Shown here one piece after another: positions 1-8,941 of a stretch of DNA of 64,000 bases. The notes below the pieces were generated by a model, which worked only from the letters and a program-made list of their open reading frames with translations, did not search any database and was not told the DNA's origin. How positions within the stretch are numbered: position 1 is the first letter of the stretch; every line of letters begins with the position of its first letter. Source of the DNA: JBCBSK01 sp965250105 (GTDB lineage Bacteria > Pseudomonadota > Alphaproteobacteria > Rhizobiales > Tepidamorphaceae). Location: contig OZ252290.1 of the NCBI GenBank assembly GCA_965250105.1, forward strand, positions 3,286,001 to 3,350,000, read 5' to 3'. The translations under genes and the position numbers were made by a program.

Positions 1-270
1 CTGCGCGAGGTCGAGACCTTCTTCGCCGTCCATCAGGCCGAAGGCACCCATGCCGGCGGCATCCATGTCGAGATGACCGGGCGCAACGTCACCGAATGCA
101 CCGGCGGCGCGCGGGCGATCTCCGACGACGACCTGTCGGACCGCTACCACACCCATTGCGATCCGAGGCTGAACGGCGATCAGGCGCTGGAGCTTGCTTT
201 CCTGATCACCGAGCAATTGCGGACCGCGCGCGGGCGCAGCGCCGAACGCCAGGTCGACGCCGCCGAATGA
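1..270 (+). CDS. Class II DAHP synthase (3-deoxy-7-phosphoheptulonate synthase), 3' end only
   Basis: Only the last 89 residues lie in the window; the gene starts upstream of base 1. The enzyme condenses phosphoenolpyruvate and erythrose 4-phosphate in the first step of the shikimate pathway. The C-terminal block GGIHVEMTGRNVTECTGG followed by RYHTHCDPRLN is the hallmark of the plant-like class II family, including the glutamate, histidine and aspartate residues that belong to the metal site. The frame runs in phase from base 1 to a TGA at 268-270. An inverted repeat just downstream may end the transcript. The short Arg/Ala-rich tail after the conserved block is ordinary. Identification is firm from this block alone, but domain completeness cannot be judged. 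Confidence 0.93.
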   Translation: MREVETFFAVHQAEGTHAGGIHVEMTGRNVTECTGGARAISDDDLSDRYHTHCDPRLNGDQALELAFLITEQLRTARGRSAERQVDAAE

Positions 271-287
271 CGGCGTCCACCGCGACC

Positions 288-327
288 CGGGACGAGACTG
301 TTGCCGGTTCGGCAATAGTCCGTCCCG
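288..327 (+). terminator. Inverted repeat after the DAHP synthase gene
   Basis: A 40-base imperfect hairpin: outer arms CGGGAC and GTCCCG, inner arms TTGCCG and CGGCAA around a GTT loop. It sits 17 bases past the stop. No run of T follows, so it could be a terminator aided by Rho, an mRNA-stabilising hairpin or an intergenic repeat. Confidence 0.45.
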
Positions 328-421
328 ACTGGCTGACTTTGTCGCGGCACTCGCCGGTTATAGGATCCAGGCTTCGATAGTCTCCGCCCGAGGCGGGGTC
401 GGCCAGCCGGAAGGATCGCGC

Positions 422-1219
422 ATGACCGCGCCGTCGCTGTTCATCTCCCATGGCGCACCCTCGCTCGCCATCCGGGAAACCGCCGCGCACGCTTTTCTGA
501 AGGCGTTCGGCGCGGCGCTTGATCAGGTGCGGGCCATTGTCGTGGTGTCGGCCCATTTCGAGGCCGATGATTTCGCGGTCGTGGCCGATCCCGAACCGGA
601 GACGATCCACGATTTTCGCGGCTTTCCGCCCGAGCTTCACGCGATCCGCTACCCGGCGCCGGGCGCGCCGGACATCGCCGGCGAGGTTCATGCCCTGCTC
701 GACCGGGCCGGTCTTGAGACCTCCATCGTCGCGCGGCGCGGCTTCGATCATGGTGTCTGGGTGCCGCTTGTTCTGATGCGGCCCGAGGCCGACCTGCCGG
801 TCGTGCAGATCGCCGTGCGCCCCGAGGCGGGACCGGCCGCCCATCATGCGCTCGGGCGCGCGCTGCGGCCGTTGCGCGAGGATGGCGTCATGATCCTCGG
901 CTCAGGCGCCGCGACGCATAATCTCCACGAGTTCTTCGATAAGGGCTATGCGCTCGACGCGCCGCCGCCGGACTGGGTGCGGGCGCATGGTGACTGGCTC
1001 GCCGAGCGCATTGTCGCCGGCGATACCGAAAGCCTGCTGGACTATCGGGCGCGGGCGCCCTTCGCCGCCGAGAACCATCCGACCGAGGAGCATCTGCTGC
1101 CGCTCTTCGTCGCGCTCGGCGCCGGTGGTGATGGCGGTGACCGTGTCTCGGGCCAACGTCTGCATACGAGCCACGAATATGGCGTGCTGATGATGGACGC
1201 CTATGCGTTCGGTGCCTGA
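422..1219 (+). CDS. DODA-type extradiol dioxygenase family protein (YgiD-like)
   Basis: A 265-residue member of the LigB/DODA family of class III extradiol ring-cleaving dioxygenases, non-haem metal enzymes. Candidate metal ligands are His10 (FISHGAPSL), His45 (VVSAHFEAD) and a later histidine near the C-terminus (ENHPTEEHLLPLF). His110 in GFDHGVWVPL matches a conserved catalytic position in the family. Length matches YgiD-type proteins of 260-270 residues. The ATG at 422 follows AGCCGGAAGGATCGCGC, with GGAAGG as a fair ribosome site. The in vivo substrate cannot be read from sequence; homologues act on DOPA or other catechols. It stands alone between the DAHP synthase and nadE, with no ring-degradation neighbours. 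Confidence 0.88.
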   Translation: MTAPSLFISHGAPSLAIRETAAHAFLKAFGAALDQVRAIVVVSAHFEADDFAVVADPEPETIHDFRGFPPELHAIRYPAPGAPDIAGEVHALLDRAGLETSIVARRGFDHGVWVPLVLMRPEADLPVVQIAVRPEAGPAAHHALGRALRPLREDGVMILGSGAATHNLHEFFDKGYALDAPPPDWVRAHGDWLAERIVAGDTESLLDYRARAPFAAENHPTEEHLLPLFVALGAGGDGGDRVSGQRLHTSHEYGVLMMDAYAFGA

Positions 1220-1311
1220 ACCAGCCTGTCATGGCAGGACGGCGCGCGGGGTGATTGCCGTTCGGCCGGGTGGGCGGTAAACCGGCCCGACACATCACCA
1301 TCGGCCGCGAC

Positions 1312-3042
1312 ATGCCTGACCAGATCACCGACAGCTTTCTCCTCGCTTTGGCGCAGCTCAATCCGACCCTCGGCGCGATCGACGCCAACCTGGCGCGGGC
1401 GCGCCAGGCGCGCGCCGAGGCGGCCGCCAAGGGCGCCGACATCATCTGCTTTTCCGAACTCTTCCTGTCGGGCTATCCACCGGAGGATCTGGTCCTCAAG
1501 CCCGCTTTCGTGGCGGCCTGCATGCAGGCGACCGAAACCTTCGCCAAGGAGACCGACGATGGCGGGCCGGCCGTCCTGCTCGGCACGCCGTGGCGCGAGG
1601 CCGACCGGGCCTACAATTCGCTCGCCGTGCTCGACGGCGGCAAGGTCACGGCGATCCGCCACAAGGTCGAACTGCCCAATTACGGCACCTTCGACGAGAA
1701 GCGGGTGTTCGTGCCGGGGCCGATGCCGGGGCCGGTCAATGTGCGCGGCGTGCGCATGGGCCTGCCGATCTGCGAGGACATCTGGATCGAGGATGTCGTC
1801 GAGACCCTGGCCGAGACCGGTGCCGAACTGCTGATCGTGCCGAACGGCTCGCCCTGGTGGCACGACAAGCACGAACAGCGGCTGAACGTCGCCGTCGGCC
1901 GGGTTACCGAGAGCGATTTGCCGATGGCCTATCTCAACCAGCTCGGCGGCCAGGACGAGCTGATCTTCGACGGCGCGTCCTTCGGCCTCAATGCCGATCG
2001 CTCGCTAGCTTTCCAGATGCCGGCCTTCGAGGAGATGATCGGCTATGTCCGCTGGCGGCGCGAGGCCGGCGTCTGGGGCATGACCGAGGGGCCGCTGGCG
2101 GCGCTCGAGGACGATCCCGATCTGACCTGGACGGCCTGCGTCACGGGGTTGCGCGACTATGTCGACAAGAACGGCTTTCCCGGTGTCGTGCTCGGCCTGT
2201 CGGGCGGCATCGATTCGGCGGTGTGCGCGGCCATGGCGGTCGATGCGCTTGGCGCCGACCGGGTGCGCTGCGTGATGCTGCCCTATCGCTATACCGCATC
2301 GGACAGCCTCGAGGATGCCGAGGCCTGCGCGGCCGCGCTCGGCTGTTCCTATGAGGTGCTGGCGATCGAGCCGGCGGTGGCCGGTATCGAAGCCGCCCTG
2401 CGGCCTGCCTTCGCCGATCGCGCGCCCGACGTCACCGAGGAAAACCTGCAGTCGCGCGTGCGCGGCACCATGCTGATGGCGCTGTCCAACAAGTTCGGCC
2501 CGATGGTCGTGACGACGGGCAACAAGTCCGAGGTCTCGGTCGGCTATGCGACGCTCTACGGTGACATGAATGGCGGCTTCAACCCGATCAAGGATCTCTA
2601 CAAGACAGAGGTGTTCCAGCTCGCGCGGCTGCGCAACGACACGGTGCCGAAGGGCTGTCTCGGGCCGGCCGGCACGGTGATCCCGCAACGGATCATCGAC
2701 AAGCCGCCCTCGGCCGAATTGCGGCCCGACCAGACCGACCAGGATTCGCTACCGCCCTATGATGTGCTCGACGGCATTCTGAACGGCCTGGTCGAGGAGG
2801 AGCGGTCGATCCATGAACTCGTCACCGCGGGCTTCGACGAAGAAACGGTGCGCCGGATCGAGAAGCTTCTCTATATCGCCGAATACAAGCGCCGCCAGGC
2901 CGCTCCCGGCGTGAAGATCTCGCAGCGCAATTTCGGCCGCGATCGGCGCTATCCGATCACCAACCGCTATCGCGACAGCGGCCGGCCGGTGCCCGACTTT
3001 CCCGAGGAGACCGAGCGCCTCTTCCGCTATGAGGGCGATTGA
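1312..3042 (+). CDS. nadE: Glutamine-dependent NAD+ synthetase
   Basis: Makes NAD+ from nicotinic acid adenine dinucleotide, ATP and glutamine in the cytoplasm. The 576-residue product has two domains. The N-terminal nitrilase-type glutaminase runs from about 8 to 260, with the triad Glu49 (FSELFLSGYPPEDL), Lys118 (IRHKVELPNYG) and Cys154 (LPICEDIW). The C-terminal synthetase has the ATP pyrophosphatase loop SGGIDS at 297-302 and the TTGNKSE segment near 405. I chose the ATG at 1312, where the conserved domain begins a few residues in; the open frame reaches back to 1255 but that extra stretch has no family features. Its TGA overlaps the gltX ATG (TGATG at 3040-3044), so the two genes are translationally coupled. 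Confidence 0.96.
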   Translation: MPDQITDSFLLALAQLNPTLGAIDANLARARQARAEAAAKGADIICFSELFLSGYPPEDLVLKPAFVAACMQATETFAKETDDGGPAVLLGTPWREADRAYNSLAVLDGGKVTAIRHKVELPNYGTFDEKRVFVPGPMPGPVNVRGVRMGLPICEDIWIEDVVETLAETGAELLIVPNGSPWWHDKHEQRLNVAVGRVTESDLPMAYLNQLGGQDELIFDGASFGLNADRSLAFQMPAFEEMIGYVRWRREAGVWGMTEGPLAALEDDPDLTWTACVTGLRDYVDKNGFPGVVLGLSGGIDSAVCAAMAVDALGADRVRCVMLPYRYTASDSLEDAEACAAALGCSYEVLAIEPAVAGIEAALRPAFADRAPDVTEENLQSRVRGTMLMALSNKFGPMVVTTGNKSEVSVGYATLYGDMNGGFNPIKDLYKTEVFQLARLRNDTVPKGCLGPAGTVIPQRIIDKPPSAELRPDQTDQDSLPPYDVLDGILNGLVEEERSIHELVTAGFDEETVRRIEKLLYIAEYKRRQAAPGVKISQRNFGRDRRYPITNRYRDSGRPVPDFPEETERLFRYEGD

Positions 3043-4406
3043 TGGCGGATCAGGGGCCCACGGTTCGCTTCGCGCCCTCGCCGACGGGGCTGATCCATAT
3101 CGGCAATGCGCGCACCGCGCTGTTCAACTGGCTTTACGCCAAAAGACGCGGCGGGCGCTTCGTCCTGCGCTTCGACGATACCGATCCCGAGCGCTCGCGG
3201 GAGGAGTTCGTCACCGCGATCCGCGAGGATCTCGCCTGGATCGGCATCCTGCCCGATGTCGAGGTGCGGCAGTCGGACCGCAAGGCCGAGCACGACGCGG
3301 CCGCCGAGCGCCTGCGCGGCGCGGCGCGGCTCTACGCGGCCTATGAGACCGCCGACGAGCTCGAACGCAAGCGCAAGCTGCAATTGGCCCGCCGTCAGCC
3401 GCCGGTCTATGACCGGGCCGCGCTGACACTAAGCGATGCCGAGCGCGCGGCGCTCGAAGCGGAAGGCCGCCATCCGCATTGGCGCTTTCTTCTGACGCGC
3501 GAGACGGTCGGCTGGAACGATCTGGTGCGCGGGCATCAGGAGATCGACACCGCGTCGCTGTCGGATCCCGTCCTGGTGCGCGCCGATGACAGCTATCTCT
3601 ACACCCTGCCATCTGTGGTCGACGACATCGCGCTCGGCGTCACCGACGTCATTCGCGGCGAGGATCATGTCGCCAATACCGCGGTTCAGATCGACCTGTT
3701 CCGCGCGCTCGGCGGCAAGGTGCCCGCCTTCGGCCATCACAACCTCCTGACCACGGTGACGGGGGAGGGGCTGTCGAAGCGGACCGGCGCGCTGTCGCTG
3801 CGGGGCTTGCGCGACGCCGGTCTCGAACCGATGGCGGTCGCCTGCCTCGCGGTCCTGATCGGCACGTCGCATCCGGTCCAGCCACATGGCGATCTCGCCG
3901 AGCTCGAACGTCTCGTCGACCTGTCGGACGTGTCGCGCGCGCCGGCCAAGTTCGATCCCGCCGATCTCGATGCGCTAAACGCCAAGTTGCTGCACGAGAC
4001 GCGCTTCGAGGATGTCCGCGCGCGGCTGGCCGAGGCCGGTATCGGCGGCGGCGCGCCGTTCTGGACCGCCATCCGCCAGAACCTGACCCGCTTCGACGAG
4101 GCCGCGACATGGTGGGCGATCGTCGATGGCGATGCCCCGGTCAGCGCCGATTTCGAGCCGGACGATTGCCGCTATCTCGACCGTGCCCGCGCGCTCCTGC
4201 CGCCCGCCCCCCTGACCGAAACGAGCTGGGGCGACTGGACCGGGGCGCTCAAGGCGGATACGGGCCGCAAGGGCAAGGCGCTCTTCATGCCGCTGCGGCT
4301 CGCGTTGACCGGGCAGGCGCACGGCCCGGAACTCGCCCCGCTCCTGCCGCTGATCGGCCGCGACACCGTGCTGGCCCGTCTCGAAGCGGCCGCCGCCCGC
4401 GACTGA
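3042..4406 (+). CDS. gltX: Glutamyl-tRNA synthetase (class I)
   Basis: Charges tRNA-Glu, or in many alphaproteobacteria also tRNA-Gln, with glutamate. The product has 454 residues. The class I signature is present: PSPTGLIHIGN with HIGN at 19-22, and a KMSKS-type loop LSKR at 244-247. The insert rich in KRKLQLARRQPPVYDR near 110 is typical of the shorter GluRS type in this class. Start is the ATG within the nadE stop overlap. The 3' end faces a convergent gene 12 bases away with no space for a separate terminator. Whether the genome has a second gltX, as many relatives do, cannot be told from this window. Confidence 0.95.
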   Translation: MADQGPTVRFAPSPTGLIHIGNARTALFNWLYAKRRGGRFVLRFDDTDPERSREEFVTAIREDLAWIGILPDVEVRQSDRKAEHDAAAERLRGAARLYAAYETADELERKRKLQLARRQPPVYDRAALTLSDAERAALEAEGRHPHWRFLLTRETVGWNDLVRGHQEIDTASLSDPVLVRADDSYLYTLPSVVDDIALGVTDVIRGEDHVANTAVQIDLFRALGGKVPAFGHHNLLTTVTGEGLSKRTGALSLRGLRDAGLEPMAVACLAVLIGTSHPVQPHGDLAELERLVDLSDVSRAPAKFDPADLDALNAKLLHETRFEDVRARLAEAGIGGGAPFWTAIRQNLTRFDEAATWWAIVDGDAPVSADFEPDDCRYLDRARALLPPAPLTETSWGDWTGALKADTGRKGKALFMPLRLALTGQAHGPELAPLLPLIGRDTVLARLEAAAARD

Positions 4407-4418
4407 CCCTTCAGCGCA

Positions 4419-5702
4419 TCAGCGCACCAGCATGGGCGGTATTGTCGGCCCGACGATGCGCACATCGCGCTCGCCGGTGTTGCCCTGCTCAGGGGATGGC
4501 GGCTCGGCGTCGGCGGCCTCCGTAACGTCCTGTTCGTTGTCCATCGGCTCGGCCGCGTCCGTCGCGGCGCGGGCGTCATCCGCCGTGTCGGTCACGTCCG
4601 GGGTTTCCGGCATGGCCGGTGTGGACTGGCGTTTCGGATTGGGGCGTGGCAGCGCCAGCGTATCGGGCTCCAGCCGCCCGCCGGGATCGAGCCGGCCGAT
4701 CGCGATTTCCGCGCGTGGCGGCGTGTCGACGGTCGACGCCTGATCGTTTGATGCAGGCGCGGCGGGAGTGGCGCCGGTGCGTTCCGTCGCGCTCGGACAG
4801 CCGCAGCCCGAGACGACTTCCTTCTGGTAGCGGAAGGCATTGGGCAGCGCCGAATAGGGGGCGCCGGTCTCGACCGCGCGCATGGTGCCCGGATCGTCGA
4901 GCGGGCTGTCCATCGCATAGAGCGCGACATCGGTGCCGGGACAGCTCGACTGGCATCTATCGGCGTCCGCCGAGAAACCCGCCGCCGTCGTCGAGAAGCT
5001 GAGCGGCCAGAAGAAGCCGTCGCAGGCGCGCACGCAGACCGTGCGATAGGTGCCGCCGGGCGTGAAATAGGGTGCCGGCCGCGGCAGGCCGATCGTGCCG
5101 GACACGCGCGCCCCGCCATCGGGCACGGGCTGCGGAACCGCACGCGGCAGGCCCCCGCCGAACAGCGAATCGAACAGTGACGGCGCGCGGCGGACCGGCG
5201 CATAGGCGGCATAGTCGCTGCCGCAGTCATTGGCGCCGAGGGCCGCCAGGATGCGGCGCTCGCGGCGCGGGTCATGGGCAACGGCGCCGTTTCGGCTGAG
5301 TGCAGCGAGCGCCTCATAGCGGTCGCGCTTGCCATCGATGACATTGAGGATGCGGCCGCAGCCGGCCGGCCGCTGAAAGATGCCGTCCATGCAGCCCACG
5401 GCCCAGGCCTGGTTTTGCAGATCGTCCACCTCACGCGCCAGCCGGTCCATCTCGCGGACCAGCGTGCGATCCTGCGCGACGGGCTGGCGCATCGCGGCCA
5501 GTTCCGCTTCGAGATCGCGGCACACATTGGTTGCGGCGGACTGGGCGTCGGCGGGCTGCGGTGCGGTAAGAACAAGGCCGACAACAAGGCCGGTCAGCGC
5601 CAGGCCACGGCCGATTTGCCGCGCTAGCCCTGGTCGACGCGCGCGGTATCGCGCGACGTGACGGCAAAAAGCCCGGGGAAGTGTGCCTGAAAAAGCGGTC
5701 AT
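4419..5702 (-). CDS. DUF2865 domain-containing secreted or anchored protein
   Basis: A 427-residue envelope protein of unknown function. A hydrophobic stretch at about 27-50 (GLALTGLVVGLVLTAPQPADAQS) reads as a signal peptide ending in an AxA-like site. The conserved DUF2865 block lies near the middle: YRTVCVRACDGFFWPLSFS, then paired cysteines (RCQSSCPGTDVALY) and a final CGC after PNAFRYQKEV. The Cys spacing suggests disulfides in the periplasm. The C-terminal third is low-complexity, rich in Ala, Asp, Thr and Pro. I chose the ATG at 5702 because GGAGG lies 8 bases upstream. The frame stays open to 5858, with another ATG at 5741. DUF2865 is mostly known from Hyphomicrobiales. Function unknown. 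Confidence 0.85.
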   Translation of the reverse strand: MTAFSGTLPRAFCRHVARYRARRPGLARQIGRGLALTGLVVGLVLTAPQPADAQSAATNVCRDLEAELAAMRQPVAQDRTLVREMDRLAREVDDLQNQAWAVGCMDGIFQRPAGCGRILNVIDGKRDRYEALAALSRNGAVAHDPRRERRILAALGANDCGSDYAAYAPVRRAPSLFDSLFGGGLPRAVPQPVPDGGARVSGTIGLPRPAPYFTPGGTYRTVCVRACDGFFWPLSFSTTAAGFSADADRCQSSCPGTDVALYAMDSPLDDPGTMRAVETGAPYSALPNAFRYQKEVVSGCGCPSATERTGATPAAPASNDQASTVDTPPRAEIAIGRLDPGGRLEPDTLALPRPNPKRQSTPAMPETPDVTDTADDARAATDAAEPMDNEQDVTEAADAEPPSPEQGNTGERDVRIVGPTIPPMLVR

Positions 5703-5926
5703 GAGACGCGCCTCCACGCGAACGCTGACGGGCTCGGCCATGCGCCGAAGCCGTCGACGATCCGACCGCCCCCGGACCGATTCCGAGTTTACCAGCACGG
5801 CCGGGTTTCGCAACCACGAGCCGTGGTGCGCATACCGACCGCGGCACACGCGGAACATCGCGGATGTGATCGCTTGACGGGCGTGTTAGGCCCTCGGCGA
5901 CGACGCGACAAGGAGGGTCGAACGGC

Positions 5927-6436
5927 ATGCGGTGGATCGTTTTTTGCCTGATCGTGATGACAGGTCTCGTGCCGGCCGCGGTGCTGGCGTCCGACGAGCC
6001 GGAACTGATCTTCCGGCGCTCGACCGTGTTCCATCTTCTGACGCCCGACCATACGCTCGCCACCTACGCCATCGACGATCCGCTGGTCGAGGGCGTGTCC
6101 TGCCATTTCACGGTGCCGGAAAAGGGCGGTTTCGAGGGGCTGCTCGGCATTGCCGAGGAATTGTCGGTGGTGTCGCTGGCCTGCCGCCAGGTCGGCCCCG
6201 TCGTCTTCAAGGGCGATTTCGAACAGGGCGAGGAAATGTATCGCCAGCGCCGCTCGGTCTTCTTCAAGCGCATGCGCATCGTGCGCGGCTGTGATGCGAC
6301 GCGGAACGTGCTGGTCTATCTCGTCTATACCGACAAGCTGATCGAGGGCAGTCCTGAGAACTCGACCTCGACCGTGCCGATCATGCCCTGGGGCGATCAG
6401 CCCGCGCCGCGCTGCGGCGACCATCTCGCCGATTGA
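5927..6436 (+). CDS. creA: CreA family periplasmic protein
   Basis: A 169-residue exported protein matching the CreA family, first named from the Escherichia coli creABCD operon, whose molecular function remains unknown. Residues 1-21 form a signal peptide (MRWIVFCLIVMTGLVPAAVLA). Recognised family blocks follow: TVFHLLTPDHTLATYAIDDP, GVSCHFTVPEKGG, LACRQVGPV, RRSVFFKRMRIVRGCDATRN, and the C-terminal DKLIEGSPENSTSTVPIMPW. Three conserved-looking cysteines could pair in the periplasm. Translation starts at the ATG with AAGGAGGG 9 bases upstream, a strong site. No creBCD genes are nearby, so the name reflects homology and not a catabolite-control role. Confidence 0.9.
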   Translation: MRWIVFCLIVMTGLVPAAVLASDEPELIFRRSTVFHLLTPDHTLATYAIDDPLVEGVSCHFTVPEKGGFEGLLGIAEELSVVSLACRQVGPVVFKGDFEQGEEMYRQRRSVFFKRMRIVRGCDATRNVLVYLVYTDKLIEGSPENSTSTVPIMPWGDQPAPRCGDHLAD

Positions 6437-6477
6437 CCGCCGGTCGAGGCGCGCCGGGCCGTAACGGATGAGAACCC

Positions 6478-7122
6478 ATGGGGCCAGCCCTGATGACCTA
6501 TGACGCGGTCGTTTTCGATGTCGGCAATGTGCTCGTTCACTGGCGACCCGACAAGCTCTATGAGCGGCTGATCCCCGATCCGGCGGAACGCGCCTGGTTC
6601 CTCGATCATGTGGTGACCATGGACTGGCACAAGGAGCAGGATCGCGGCCGCTCCTGCGCCGAGGCGATCGAGGTCCTGGCGGCGCGGTTTCCCGGCCATC
6701 GCGCGCTGATCGCGGCCTTCTACGACAACTGGCTCGACACGATCCCGGGCACGATCCCCGACAGCGTCGCGGTTCTGACCGAACTCAAGCGCCAAGGCGT
6801 GCCCTGTCACGCCATCACCAATTTCTCCGCCGAGCTGTGGCCGGTGACGGTCGCGGCCTATCCCTTTCTCGGCCTGTTCGACATCGCCGTGGTGTCGGGC
6901 GAGGTCGGGCTCATCAAGCCGGATCCGGAGATCTTCCGTCTGCTTTGCCGACGGGCGGCGACAACACCCGAACGCGCGATCTTCATCGACGACATGCCGG
7001 TCAATGTGGCGGCCGCCGCCGCGCTCGGCTTCGATGCCATCCGCTTCGACAGTGGAACCGACCTGCGCCAGGCGCTTGTCGCGCGCGGTTTCGATCTGGC
7101 CGAGCCAGTCATGGCGGGATGA
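6478..7122 (+). CDS. HAD-superfamily hydrolase, subfamily IA (YihX-like phosphatase)
   Basis: A 214-residue haloacid dehalogenase-type hydrolase. Motif I is FDVGNVLV (nucleophile Asp14); the usual second Asp is replaced by Gly, as in YihX-type sugar-phosphate phosphatases. Motif II is the ITNFS segment near 120. Motif III is LIKPDPEIF and motif IV is FIDDMPVN near 170. A helical cap lies between motifs I and II, with WHKEQDRG typical of this branch. Either the ATG at 6478 or that at 6493 could be used; neither has a strong ribosome site. It is a single gene between creA and cysS. The substrate is unknown; small phosphomonoesters such as glucose 1-phosphate are the family precedent. Confidence 0.87.
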   Translation: MGPALMTYDAVVFDVGNVLVHWRPDKLYERLIPDPAERAWFLDHVVTMDWHKEQDRGRSCAEAIEVLAARFPGHRALIAAFYDNWLDTIPGTIPDSVAVLTELKRQGVPCHAITNFSAELWPVTVAAYPFLGLFDIAVVSGEVGLIKPDPEIFRLLCRRAATTPERAIFIDDMPVNVAAAAALGFDAIRFDSGTDLRQALVARGFDLAEPVMAG

Positions 7123-7342
7123 GAGCATCGATGGTTGAAATCGCCGCGCCATCGGGCCATAACCCCGCCATGGGACGTGAACGCACACCCGCCGGCAACA
7201 TCTGTCAGGGCATTATCTGCGGCTAGCTGCTTGCTGGCCGTCGCTGTTCCCGTTCGTTTTTCCCTTCCCTGCAACGAGAACGCGCTCCGGCCGGAGGCGC
7301 CGGATAGCCATGTCGCGCATTCATCGCGGAAAGGTCGGAAGG

Positions 7343-8791
7343 ATGACCGTGAGGCTTTACAACACGCTGACGAAGACGAAGGACGTTTTCGTGCCGATCG
7401 ATCTGTCCGATGTGCGGATGTATGTCTGCGGTCCGACCGTCTACGACTTCGCCCATATCGGCAATGCGCGGCCGCTGATCGTGTTCGACGTCCTGTTTCG
7501 CCTGTTGCGCCACGTTTATGGCGCGGACCACGTCACCTATGCCCGCAACCTCACCGATGTCGACGACAAGATCAATGCGCGTGCCTTGGAGCGCGGCATC
7601 GCCATTGCCGATCTGACCCGGGAGACGATCGCGAACTTTCACGAGGATGTCGCGGGCCTGGGCTGCCTGCCGCCGACGCATGAACCGCGTGCTACCGGTC
7701 ATATCGCGGACATGGTCGATCTCATCGAGACGCTGATCGCCAAGGGCCATGCCTATGCCGCCGAGGGGCATGTCCTGTTCGACGTCAATGCCATGCCCGA
7801 CTATGGCAGGCTGGCGCGCCGGTCGCTCGAGGAAATGCGCGCCGGCGCCCGTGTCGAGGTGGCGCCCTACAAGAAGGACCCGATGGATTTCGTGCTGTGG
7901 AAGCCGTCGAAGCCCGGCGAGCCGTCCTGGGACAGCCCCTGGGGGGCCGGCCGGCCGGGCTGGCATATCGAATGCTCGGCGATGGCCGGAAAGCTGCTCG
8001 GCGAAACCTTCGACATCCATGGCGGCGGCATCGATCTCGTCTTTCCGCATCACGAGAACGAGATTGCCCAGTCGCGCTGCGCCCATGGCACCGATGTCAT
8101 GGCCAATATCTGGATGCATAACGGCTTTCTGCAGGTCGAAGGCGAGAAGATGTCGAAATCGCTCGGCAATTTCATCACCATCCGCGAGCTTCTGACGACG
8201 GATCGCTTCGGCGGCCGCGCCTGGCCGGGCGAGGCGCTGCGGCTCGCCATGCTGACGACCCATTACCGCCAGCCGATCGACTGGACCGTCGACCGGCTTC
8301 AGGAAATGTGCCGGCTGCTCGACCGCTGGGAGCGCATCGCGCGCGAGGAAGGGGTCGCGGCGAGCACGCCGTCCGACGCCTTTCTTGACGCGCTGGCGGA
8401 CGATCTCAATACGCCGCTGGCATTGCAGATCATTCAGAAGGACCTCAATGCCGGTCGCTGGCGGGGCGATGACGCGCCAGCGGATGGTGATCCCGGATCT
8501 GTTGGCTTTGGACCCGACGCAAGCGGTTTCGTCGCGCCCGAGGATCGCGAGGGTGGCGTGGCCCGGGCGCTCGCCGCGCTCGATCTGCTCGGCGTTCAGG
8601 TTTTGCGCGAGACGGCGGGTGATGCGGATATCGACGCGCTGGTCGCGGCACGGCTCGAGGCCCGGTCGCGCAAGGATTTCGCCGAGGCCGATCGCATCCG
8701 CGACGAACTCTCCGGCATGGGCGTTCAATTGATGGATCGCAAGGACCCGGACACGGGCGTGCTTACCACGGACTGGGAGATGGCCCGATGA
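7343..8791 (+). CDS. cysS: Cysteinyl-tRNA synthetase
   Basis: Charges tRNA-Cys. The 482-residue class I synthetase has the zinc-ligand Cys29 (MYVCGPTVYD), HIGN at 38-41 and the KMSKS loop at 269-273 (GEKMSKSLGN). Other zinc residues fit WHIECSAMA and the HHENE segment near 230. I chose the ATG at 7343, with GAAAGG 8 bases upstream, because the family starts directly at xRLYNTLT; an ATG at 7310 is an alternative. The 220-base leader shows no riboswitch or T-box that I can recognise. The insert between about 375 and 405 (GDDAPADGDPGSVGFGPD) is longer than in Escherichia coli CysS. The stop overlaps the next small gene by ATGA. Confidence 0.95.
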   Translation: MTVRLYNTLTKTKDVFVPIDLSDVRMYVCGPTVYDFAHIGNARPLIVFDVLFRLLRHVYGADHVTYARNLTDVDDKINARALERGIAIADLTRETIANFHEDVAGLGCLPPTHEPRATGHIADMVDLIETLIAKGHAYAAEGHVLFDVNAMPDYGRLARRSLEEMRAGARVEVAPYKKDPMDFVLWKPSKPGEPSWDSPWGAGRPGWHIECSAMAGKLLGETFDIHGGGIDLVFPHHENEIAQSRCAHGTDVMANIWMHNGFLQVEGEKMSKSLGNFITIRELLTTDRFGGRAWPGEALRLAMLTTHYRQPIDWTVDRLQEMCRLLDRWERIAREEGVAASTPSDAFLDALADDLNTPLALQIIQKDLNAGRWRGDDAPADGDPGSVGFGPDASGFVAPEDREGGVARALAALDLLGVQVLRETAGDADIDALVAARLEARSRKDFAEADRIRDELSGMGVQLMDRKDPDTGVLTTDWEMAR

Positions 8792-8934
8792 GCGAACAAG
8801 ACGGCAAGCCCGTGAACAAGACCTGGCATGACGACCTGCCGTTTCCGAAGAAATGGCTGTGGTATGTCGCGATCAAGATCGTGGTGCTCGGCGCGGCGAT
8901 CCTGCTGGTCCTGTCCTATTACGGATTGATCTGA
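8788..8934 (+). CDS. Small single-pass membrane protein (48 residues)
   Basis: A short gene whose ATG overlaps the cysS stop (ATGA at 8788-8791), which argues for translational coupling. The product begins with a polar segment (MSEQDGKPVNKTWHDDLPFP), then a KKW basic/aromatic interface and one transmembrane helix at about 26-44 rich in Val, Ile, Leu and Ala, ending SYYGLI. The orientation would put the N-terminus in the cytoplasm by the positive-inside rule. It precedes cimA by 7 bases, so cysS, this gene and cimA look like one transcript. I do not recognise the family. Consistent high-GC codon use and tight packing support a real gene. Confidence 0.7.
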   Translation: MSEQDGKPVNKTWHDDLPFPKKWLWYVAIKIVVLGAAILLVLSYYGLI

Positions 8935-8941
8935 GGGCGGC

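Noticed and set aside
7123..7342. A T-box or riboswitch leader before cysS
   Set aside because: No T-box core motif, antiterminator or specifier arrangement could be recognised, and T-boxes are not expected in Alphaproteobacteria.
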